This document shows positions 51,931 through 64,000 of a DNA stretch of 64,000 nucleotides, in pieces (position 1 is the stretch's first letter; the number at the start of each line of letters is the position of its first letter). The notes beneath the pieces are model-generated. The model was not told where the DNA came from. It did no database searches and worked only from the letters and a program-made list of their open reading frames with translations. This DNA is from Moraxellaceae bacterium (GTDB lineage: Bacteria > Pseudomonadota > Gammaproteobacteria > Pseudomonadales > Moraxellaceae): contig JAQZBP010000002.1 in assembly GCA_029237815.1 (NCBI GenBank), forward strand, positions 270,917 through 334,916. Direction: 5' to 3'. A program made the translations under genes and the position numbers.

Positions 51931-53603
51931 TCAGCCGGGTGCGCCCAGCTTCTCCACCAGCCCCGACTCGCGTCGCGGCAATGTCGCAAGCGCGGCGCCC
52001 AGCACCGCCTCGCTGCCGCACAGGGCGAAGCGCGAACGCGCGCGGGTGACGGCGGTATAGACCAGCGGCCGGTTGAGCACCGGCGTCACCGTCTCCGGCA
52101 ACACCAGCAGCACGTCGTCGAACTCCGACCCCTGCGACTGGTGCACGGTCATGGCCCAGGCCGATTCGTGCGGCGGCAGGCGGCCCGGGGCCAGCGCGCG
52201 ATACTGTCCCGGCGCCGACTCGAAGAACACGCGCAGGCCGTCCGCAGTGGGCAGGCACAGGCCGATGTCGCCGTTGAACAACCGCAGCGCATAGTCGTTG
52301 GCGCGCACGATCACCGGGCGGCCCGCGTAAAGTCCGCCCGACGCCGGTTCCAGCAGGGCATTCAGCCCCTCGACGCCGGCCGGTCCCTGGCGGTGGGCAC
52401 AGAGCACGCGGAACTTCAGGAAGGTGGCGAAGGCGGCAGCGGGATCACCGGCGCGCGCGGCGGCCTGGTAAGGCGCGTAGCCCTTCTGCACGGCCTCGCG
52501 CAGGCCCGCCGGCGGCAAACGCGCGACATCGCCGCCCGCGGCCAGCACCTGGCTGAAGGCGTCGGCGTCGCCTTCGCGCGATGCGCGTGCCAGCGCGCCG
52601 ATGGCGCTGTCGGCGGCAAAGCGGTAACTGCGCGTCAGTTCGATGCGGCAATCAGCGAGACCGTGCCCGTCGTCGCCCGTCGCCATCTTCACGTTGTAGG
52701 GCGCCAGCCGCTGCTGCAGCGCGTCGCTGCAGCCCCCGCTCGCGCACAGGTCGCCGAACACGCTACCCGCCTCCACCGAGGCGAGCTGGTCGCGATCACC
52801 GAGCAGCACCAGGCGCGCCGTGGGCGACAGGGCGGCGAGCACGGCGTGCATCATCGCCAAGTCGATCATGGAGGCTTCGTCGATGAGCAGCAGGTCGCAA
52901 TGCAGCGGGTTGGCGGCGCCATGACGGTAGCGGCCGGTGTCGCCTTCGGCGCCGAGCAGGCGGTGCAGCGTGCGCGCCTCCTCGGGAATGCCGGCGAGGA
53001 GCGCCGGCGGCAAGTCCAGCTTCTGCTTGCTGGCGCGGATGGATTCGACCAGGCGCTGCGCGGCCTTGCCGGTGGGCGCCGCCAGCAGGATGCGCAGCGG
53101 CGTGGCGCCCGCCTGCTGCTGCAGCAGGGCCAGCAGCTTCACCACCGTCGTGGTCTTGCCGGTGCCGGGGCCACCGCTCACCAGCGTCAGCGGCTTGAAC
53201 TGGGCCAGCAGCGCGGCCTGGCGCTGACGGTCCTCGGGATCGTCGGGGAAGAGCGCCGCGAGACCGGCGCGCAGCACGGCCGGATCCGCAGGCGCGATGC
53301 CCTGCCCCGCGCGTTCGCGCAGCAGGCGCGCTGCACACTCCTCATGGTCCCGGTAACGCGACAGATAGAAGCGGCCGCTGTCCTCGAGCACGAAAGGCGC
53401 GTAGCTACCGGGCCGGCCGACCCAGGCATGGCCCTGCCAGCTCGCCGTCGTCTCGAGCGGCACACGAATGCAGACATGCCCCGCCTCCACCGCCTCGAAC
53501 AGCTCGGCAATGGCGTCGTGCAGGGACGGCGGCAGGTCGCCGGCGACGCGCTGCAGCCAGTGGCGGTAGGTGCGCACCAGGATGGAATCGATCTGCACGC
53601 TGC

Positions 53604-53607
<4 letters not shown>
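51931..53607 (-). CDS. recD: RecBCD helicase subunit RecD
   Basis: 558 residues, somewhat shorter than E. coli RecD (608). The start overlaps recB as ATGA. Walker A GGPGTGKTTT is at 145-154, DEAS in LLLIDEASMIDL is motif II, and VHQSQGSEFDDVLLVLP near the C-terminus is the motif V/VI region of the 5'-3' helicase. It is the fast 5'-3' motor of the exonuclease V complex. Confidence 0.96.
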
Positions 53608-57088
<3,481 letters not shown>

Positions 57089-57092
<4 letters not shown>

Positions 57093-60000
57093 TTCTGCTT
57101 CAGCACCTCGGCAAGGGGGCCGTAAAGGCGGTCGGCCCAGTGCGCGAAGCGCGCATCAACGGGATCGGCGTCGCGCCAGAGCAGCCGTATCCAGGCGTCC
57201 TCGGCATCGCCCACCGAATAATCACCGCCGCGATATTCCTTGCGGGCCTTGTCGAGGCTCTGCCCCTCCTTCACATAGGCGGGCGAGGCACGCCGGAACA
57301 GCGGCAGCGGCTGGCTGAGCCCGTCGCGGTACGCCGCCAGGAAATCGGCGAGCGCGGCGGCCGGGTTGTCCACCGGCTCCAGCGTGTAGCTCTGGCGCAG
57401 GCCGAGCAGGCGGCTGCGGCACTCGATGCCCGCGGGCTTCAGCAGGCACAGCAGCAGGTGCGACAGGCGCAGTTGCAATAGGTCGGTGGCATAGACCGTG
57501 TTCTCCAGCGACACGCGCACGATGCCCTGCGGCGTGAGGTCGACCAGCGGGCCGCCGAGGCGGATGTCCTCCCACTGCCAGGCGAAATCGAGCGCCGGCA
57601 GTGGCGGCGTGTCGAGTTCGTCGCGACGTTCACGCAGGCGCGCCACGCGACCAGCCTCCGCCTGCAGCAGCCGCGCGCCCCACACGCCGCCCGGCAGCAG
57701 CCCTTCGGCGCGCAGGCAGGCGACATCCAGTGCCGGCGCGTGGAAGAGACGCTGGCGCAGCTCGCGCGTGGCGGTGAAGGTCACCGGCTCGTCGTCGCTG
57801 AGCGCCGTCGTGCTCATGGGCAGCTGCACGCCGAGACGCTCGCGCAGGAAGAAGCGCTGCGGATGCGACAGGAAACGCTCGAGCCGCGGCAGCGTCACCG
57901 CCAGCAGGTCGCTGTCCGGCGGTGGCAAGGCGGACGCGAAGGTCGCCACTGCCGGGAGCGCGCCGCTCGCCTCGCCCGCCACCACCTGGCTCGCGGCCGC
58001 CATGCGCGGCTCGAAGGAGAACAGGCGCGCGTCGCCGCCGAAATAGCGCGGACTGAAGGGCTGTAGCGCGTGGCGCGTGATGAAGCGCCGGGCGAAGGCG
58101 CCGGTCTCGTCGAGGTCCACGGTGCGCCGCATCTGGTCGATGAACTCGGACAGCACCGGCGAGGGCGCGCGCAGGGAACCATCGATGTCGCTGGCGCCGA
58201 CATGGCTGAGGTAGAGCACCTGGCGCGCCGCCATCACCGTCTCGAGGAACAGGTAGCGGTCGTCCTGGCGACGCGAGCGGTCGCCGGGCAGCGGCTGCTC
58301 CACCATCAGGTCGAAGGACCAGGGCTTCTGCTGGCGCGGGAAGACGCCGTCATCGAGGCCGAGCACGGCAATGACCTTGAAGGGCAGGCTGCGCATGGGA
58401 ACCATGGCGCAGAACGTGACGGCGCCGTGCAGGAAGCCGTGCCGGCTCTCCAGCCCCGAGAGCTCGCCCTTGATCCAGGTACGCAGCACGGCGAACGGCT
58501 GCGGCGCGGCGTCGTCGGCCAGCCGCGCCTGCTCGCGCAACTCGGCGATGACGTTGTGCACGCAGAGCAGCGCATCGCGGCTCTCCGGCGTCTCCGCGAA
58601 GAACGCGGCGACGAGCCCGTCCAGGGTGTCGGCCCAGGCTTCCAGCGGACGTGCTTCGTGCAGACGTCGCTCCCAGTGCAGCAGGCTTTCCACGAAGGCG
58701 ACGAGGCGCGTCATGACCTGCGCATGCGACACGGAGAAAACGAGCTCGGCCGGCGCGATGCCGCCGAAGCGGCGATCGTGGTCCGGCGCGAGCGTCACCG
58801 GCAGCGCAAAGCCCGCGAGCAGTCGCGACAGCGCTTCGCGCCAGGACAGCGGCACGTCGTCGGGCAGGCCGCGCTGGCGGCGGTCCTCCGCATCGCGCCC
58901 CCAGCGCAGGTGCAATTCCTCGCACCAGCGCCGCACCAGGGGAATGTCACTCTCCGCGAGTTCGAAGCGCGCCCGCAGCGCGGGCTCCTCCAGCAGCGCC
59001 AGAACGCGCTCTGCCTCGAAGCGCGAACCGGGCAATGCCAGCAATTCGCTGAAGCGGCGCAGCAGGGGCTGCTCGGCCTCGAGCCGGCGGTCGGCAATGG
59101 TGTAGGGAATGGCCTCGGGCGCCTGGCGGGTGCCGAACACGGCGTCGGCCAACGGGGCGTAGCGCTGGATGTCACTGCACATCACCAGCACGTCGTCGGG
59201 CATGAGGTCGGGATGTTTGCTGAACAGCATCAGCAGCTGGTCGTGCAGCACTTCCATTTCGCGCAGGGCGCTGTGGCAGACGTGCACTTGCACGGAGTCG
59301 TCGTCGGCGCCCACCGTGATCCGCTCGGCCGGCGCGCGCACGCGCTGCAGCAGCAGGTCGCCCTGCATCACGCCCAGCAGCGACGCCTGTGGCGGCAGCA
59401 CGAAGGCGTCGCCGCCCACCGGCTCGTTGGCGCCGCTGGCGACCACGCTACCGATGAAGTCGCGGCCCTGCTGACCCAGCGAGGCCAGCAGCGGATGCGC
59501 GCCCTCGCCCGCTTCGCCACGCTTGAGCTGGCCCCAGTATTCCTGACTGGGATTGAGCAGGAACAGATCGATCTCGATGTGACGACCGAGCGCCGACAGC
59601 AGGTTCCAGATCGCCGGCGGCAGGCTGCTCACGCCGAAGATCCCGAGCCGGGACGGCAGCCCGCCGACATCGCCCTTTTCAACCTTGCGCAGGAACTCCT
59701 GCATGAGACGGGCGCGATGCCGCGTGTCGCTGCCCGCGATGCGCTGCCAGAGCAGGGCCTGCCAGGCCTCGTCCTCGCCGAGGCCGAGGCGCCGCCCCTG
59801 CTCCCAGGCCAGCAGCCAGGCCGGGCGATACATCTGGTACTGGTCGAACACGTCCGCCACGCGCCAGGCGAGTTCGAAGCGGCCGCGCGCGTCGGCGGCG
59901 CGCCACTGCGCCAGCACCGAGGCGCTCTCCTGCTCCAGCACGCCGGGCAGCTGCTGCAGCACGCGCCAGGCCATGGGCTCGCGATCCAGCGGCGAGCGCC

Positions 60001-60238
60001 GCGGCACGTCCGGAAACAGGCGCCGCATGAGGTCCCAGAGGAAGGCCGAAGGCAACTGGAAATCGAGATTGGCCGCGATGCCCTGCTCGCGGGCGAGCGC
60101 AAACGCCAGCCAGCGCTGCATGCCGTGGCTGGGCACCAGCAGGGTTTCCGGTTCGAGAGGATCGCGGGAAGGCTCGCGGACGGCCAGGTAGAGCCGCGCC
60201 AGCGCGTCCAGCATGTTGGATTGGAAGAGATTGAGCAT
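57089..60238 (-). CDS. recC: RecBCD Chi-recognition subunit RecC
   Basis: 1049 residues (E. coli RecC 1122). N-terminus MLNLFQSNMLDALARLYLAV and LVPSHGMQRWLAFALAREQGIAANLDF are typical, as are FGVSSLPPAIWNLLSALG and FKVIAVLGLDDGVFPRQ. The protein has a degenerate helicase fold that binds Chi. First gene of recC-recB-recD; the gene order and coupling suggest equimolar synthesis. The sequence recognised as Chi in this organism is not known. Confidence 0.96.
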
Positions 60239-60443
60239 GAGGCCAGTGTGCCAAAGCGGTGCGGGCCCGCCTACCCCGGCGCCGCGTCAAAGCGCGGGAA
60301 ATACTGCGCCTTCGCCCTTGCGTTTCCGGGTCCGTTGCCTGCACCGGAACCGCTGGCAAGGCGATGGCCGATACTCGCTTTTGCCGGGCTGTCAGCAGCC
60401 TGTCCATTTGCCCGGCCCGGGCCCCTCGTCCACAATCCGCGCC

Positions 60444-61439
<996 letters not shown>

Positions 61440-61657
61440 GCAGCAACGCAGCTCGCGACCCCTGCCTTGCGCAAGGTTCAGGGCTGCGCTGCTGAGCCGG
61501 AACAAACTTCCCACCGGAATCACGCCGCCGCTGTTGATTCAGCCCGCCGGGTTTGAAAGAGTTGGCGTTTCGTCAGCATCCGCATTCAGCAGACGCGCTT
61601 GCTGCCGCGGACAGTGACCGTTCGCGCCGCCACTTGCCGGCCGTCAGGGAGAAACCG

Positions 61658-62611
61658 ATGAACCAGCTGGAACAGCTGCAGAAATTCACCACCGTGGTGG
61701 CCGACACCGGCGACATCGCCAGCATCGCCCGCCTCAAGCCGGTGGACGCCACCACCAATCCCTCGCTCATCCTCAAGGCCGCCGGCCAGCCGGAGTACGC
61801 CCACCTGATCGACGCCGCCCTCGCCGCGGCGCGTCAGGAAAACAGCGCCGAGTCCCGGCGCCGCCGCGCCCTGACCGAGGTCGCCGTGGCCTTCGGCCGC
61901 GAGATCCTCCAGCACATCCCCGGTCTGGCCTCCACCGAAGTCGACGCCCGCCTCTCCTTCGACACCATGGGCACGGTGGAGGAAGCCCGCCGCGTCATCA
62001 AGGCCTATGCCGCGGCCGGCGTGCCGCGCGAACGCGTACTGATCAAGATCGCCAGCACCTGGGAAGGCATCCGGGCCGCTGAAATCCTCGAGACGGAAGG
62101 CATCCGCTGCAACCTGACGCTACTGTTCAGCTTCGCCCAGGCCCAGGCCTGCGCCGAAGCCGGCGTCACGCTGATCTCGCCTTTCGTGGGCCGCATCCTC
62201 GACTGGCACAAGAAGGCCGAAGGCCGTGACTTCAGCGCCGCGGAAGACCCGGGTGTCGTGTCCGTCACGCGCATCTTCAACTATTACAAGGGCGCGGATT
62301 TCCGGACGGTGGTGATGGGCGCAAGCTTCCGCAACACGGGCGAGATCGCGATGCTCACCGGCTGCGACAAGCTCACCATCAGCCCCGCGCTGCTCGACGA
62401 ACTCGCCGCCAGCTCGGCCGACCTGCCGCGCCGCCTCGACCCGGCGCGCGTGGACGGCGTGGCCCGCCTGCCCCGACTCGACGAGAAAGCCTTCCGCTGG
62501 CAGCACAACCAGGACGCCATGGGCACGGAAAAACTGGCGGAAGGCATCCGGCTCTTCGCCGCAGACCTCGTCAAGCTCGAGAGCACTTTGTTGGCGCGAC
62601 TGCAGTCCTGA
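61658..62611 (+). CDS. tal: Transaldolase (TalB type)
   Basis: 317 residues from the ATG at 61658 (GGGAG upstream; an earlier in-frame start at 61553 lacks support). [14 protein letters not shown], Schiff-base lysine K130 in [12 protein letters not shown], and [28 protein letters not shown] (in parts) are canonical. It acts in the non-oxidative pentose phosphate pathway. No other pathway gene is adjacent. Confidence 0.97.
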   Translation: MNQLEQLQKFTTVVADTGDIASIARLKPVDATTNPSLILKAAGQPEYAHLIDAALAAARQENSAESRRRRALTEVAVAFGREILQHIPGLASTEVDARLSFDTMGTVEEARRVIKAYAAAGVPRERVLIKIASTWEGIRAAEILETEGIRCNLTLLFSFAQAQACAEAGVTLISPFVGRILDWHKKAEGRDFSAAEDPGVVSVTRIFNYYKGADFRTVVMGASFRNTGEIAMLTGCDKLTISPALLDELAASSADLPRRLDPARVDGVARLPRLDEKAFRWQHNQDAMGTEKLAEGIRLFAADLVKLESTLLARLQS

Positions 62612-62671
62612 CTGCGACAGACATGAGCCGGCGTATGAATCCATTGCCGTGGCTCATCGGGGAAAAATAAC

Positions 62672-62694
62672 AAAGCCCGCATTACGCGGGCTTT
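62672..62694. terminator. Bidirectional terminator between tal and the STAS gene
   Basis: AAAGCCCGC (62672-62680) and GCGGGCTTT (62686-62694) around ATTAC, with T-rich flanks on both strands. It serves both converging genes. Confidence 0.88.
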
Positions 62695-62717
62695 TTCATG
62701 CTGAATGGACGTCGGCG

Positions 62718-63215
62718 TTAGCCTTGGGCTTTCTGCTCACACTCCAGCGCATCGACAAGGTCGCGGAACGTGGCCTTGTTCTTATCGTTGAGCCCCATGA
62801 GCACGCGGTGCGCCTCGATCACATGACGGGTCAGCTCCTGCTGCGACGGCTCATTGAAGGGCAACTCGTCAAGACTCGCGTCCGGCGCCGGCGCGCGCTC
62901 CAGGATCAGGAAGACACGATCGAAGCCCATGCTGTTGAGGATACGGTTCACGTCGGCATTGGTGGAAAGGATCACCGGCTTCTTGTCGAGGCGACCGCGC
63001 AACTCCACGGCGATCTTCGCGATCAGGCCCAGCGCCGTGCTGTCGATAGCCACCGTTTCGGTCAGGTCGATCAGGACCGCGGCGAGGCTGCTGTCGCCGA
63101 ACATGCGATCCAGGAAGCCCTCCAGGCTCGCGCAGAGGGGTACGCGCACGTCGCCTGCGAACTTGATGACATAGGTGCCGTTATGCACCGCGTAGAGAAT
63201 GCGACCTGACAGCAT
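62718..63215 (-). CDS. STAS-domain anti-sigma-factor antagonist (HsbA-like)
   Basis: 165 residues. The STAS core is at 5-105, with the phosphorylatable S59 in VAIDSTALGLIAK. A C-terminal extension of about 60 residues (EPSQQELTRHVIEAHRVLMGLN) is also seen in HsbA-type proteins. Unphosphorylated STAS antagonists bind anti-sigma kinases. Its start is 12 bases after the stop of the PP2C phosphatase, the enzyme expected to dephosphorylate S59, so the two form a partner-switching module. Confidence 0.92.
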   Translation of the reverse strand: MLSGRILYAVHNGTYVIKFAGDVRVPLCASLEGFLDRMFGDSSLAAVLIDLTETVAIDSTALGLIAKIAVELRGRLDKKPVILSTNADVNRILNSMGFDRVFLILERAPAPDASLDELPFNEPSQQELTRHVIEAHRVLMGLNDKNKATFRDLVDALECEQKAQG

Positions 63216-63227
63216 GATAGGTTTCGG

Positions 63228-64000
63228 CTAGGCGTCCCGGTTGATGACCAGCAGGGCGATATCGTCCGGCACTTCCACCTCTCCATCGAGATGGAGGGCG
63301 GCCGCCAGCGCATCGGCATCCTGATGCCCCTGCCCGACGATGGCGAGCAGGTGCGCTTCCTTTTCCTCCATGGACTCTTCCGGCAGTACCTCCAGTACGC
63401 CGTCTGACATCGCTACCAGCGAGAACTTCCGCGCCAGCGGCAGCACGATGTCCTCGAAAGTGGCATCACTGAAAATACCCACCGGCAAACCGCGACCGGC
63501 CAGGGCGTGAGCCACACCATCATTGACAAGTATAGGCGGCGGAAAGTGTGCGCCAATGCAATAGACCAGCTTGTTCTCCGCCAGGTCGATCACTCCGACG
63601 AACATGGCAAGGTGCTTGCCGAGCGCCATGGAGATCAGTTCCTGGTTGATGGCCGTCAGCAACCGTGACGGGGACAGCGCATTGGTCGATGCACGCTTTT
63701 CGTAGTGTCGCTGGATCCGGTTGGTCAGGGTCTTGAGGAATACCGTGACAAAGGCGCTGGACGCGCCATGGCCGGACACGTCGGCGAGGTAGAAGCCGAT
63801 ACGGTCGGGACCGATGCGGAAATAGTCGACGAAGTCCCCGGACAGGTAAAGCGACGGAATGATGCGATGGCTGAAGTGGCAGGTCTCGTTGAAGACATGC
63901 GGTGTCGGCGGCAGCATGCGGCGCTGCACGCGGCGCCCGGCTTCCTGGTCTTCCTCGAGCAGATCCAGGCTGCGCTCGAGTTCGGCGTTGGTCAGTTCGA
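63228..64000 (-). CDS. SpoIIE/PP2C-type phosphatase, C-terminal part (partial, HsbR-like)
   Basis: The frame is open to the window edge, so the start lies beyond 64000. Visible residues begin with a coiled-coil lead (ELTNAELERSLDLLEEDQEA) and QRRMLPPTP, then the PP2C domain: SGDFVDYFRIGPDRIGFYLADVSGHGASSAFV with the metal-binding Asp residues, MALGKHLAMFVGVIDL, AMSDGVLEVLP. The coiled-coil lead suggests an N-terminal receiver domain, as in HsbR-type response regulators (inference). It should activate the downstream STAS antagonist. Confidence 0.9.
   Translation of the reverse strand, partial: ELTNAELERSLDLLEEDQEAGRRVQRRMLPPTPHVFNETCHFSHRIIPSLYLSGDFVDYFRIGPDRIGFYLADVSGHGASSAFVTVFLKTLTNRIQRHYEKRASTNALSPSRLLTAINQELISMALGKHLAMFVGVIDLAENKLVYCIGAHFPPPILVNDGVAHALAGRGLPVGIFSDATFEDIVLPLARKFSLVAMSDGVLEVLPEESMEEKEAHLLAIVGQGHQDADALAAALHLDGEVEVPDDIALLVINRDA

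Overview
The window is high-GC bacterial DNA with dense coding on both strands, tight operons and ATGA stop/start overlaps. A RecC-RecB-RecD operon, a nearly complete MSHA type IV pilus operon, HtpX behind a sigma-32-like promoter, a PA1571-like small protein, DusA, TalB-type transaldolase and GntR/TetR/LysR-rich regulation point to a gammaproteobacterium, possibly near Nevskiales or Xanthomonadales. That placement is inference from gene content. I saw no transposase, integrase, rRNA or CRISPR array.

Layout. 1-2018: tail of a LysR regulator, then a GAF/HD-GYP cyclic-di-GMP phosphodiesterase. 2088-6218: a four-gene minus-strand block in which a DUF692 (MNIO) iron oxidase and its coupled partner lie between two paralogous exported alpha/beta hydrolases; one paralogue has lost its nucleophile serine. 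6466-6728: tRNA-Ala(GGC) and tRNA-Glu(UUC) with promoter and terminator. 6884-7815: msrB and a thiol peroxidase. 8022-10540: an alanine aminotransferase carrying an extra N-terminal HTH-like domain, then htpX. 10664-18816: a cassette with an alpha-dioxygenase-like haem enzyme fused to a catalase-like C-terminal region, a dihaem cytochrome c with an IPT-like domain, and a divergent MalT-type (LAL) regulator. This is the best candidate for an undescribed system.

18895-31886: MSHA pilus operon in the minus direction: PilM-like mshI, PilN-like, mshJ, K, L, E, G, a small mshF-position gene, one MshA/B-type pilin, mshC, D, O, P, Q. mshM and mshN are absent here. The mshI leader carries five 12-bp tandem repeats. 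MshE has the N-terminal cyclic-di-GMP binding module, which links pilus extension to cyclic-di-GMP signalling.

32364-39963: ATP-NAD kinase-like protein, a 59-residue PA1571-like protein, and a TetR-adaptor-RND efflux operon with twin operators, divergent from a CecR-like TetR gene. 40238-43648: accessory region with a secreted PI-PLC/C-type-lectin/ricin-type protein, a decayed ABC-2 permease fragment and a secreted beta-helix protein. 43752-50071: thioesterase, nitroreductase, nitronate monooxygenase, YceI, class III-type PHA synthase, HPP membrane protein, 1-Cys peroxiredoxin and an RBBP9-like hydrolase. 50149-61439: neutral ceramidase-like protein, recD, recB, recC, dusA. 61658-64000: transaldolase, then a STAS antagonist and a PP2C/SpoIIE phosphatase that runs off the end.
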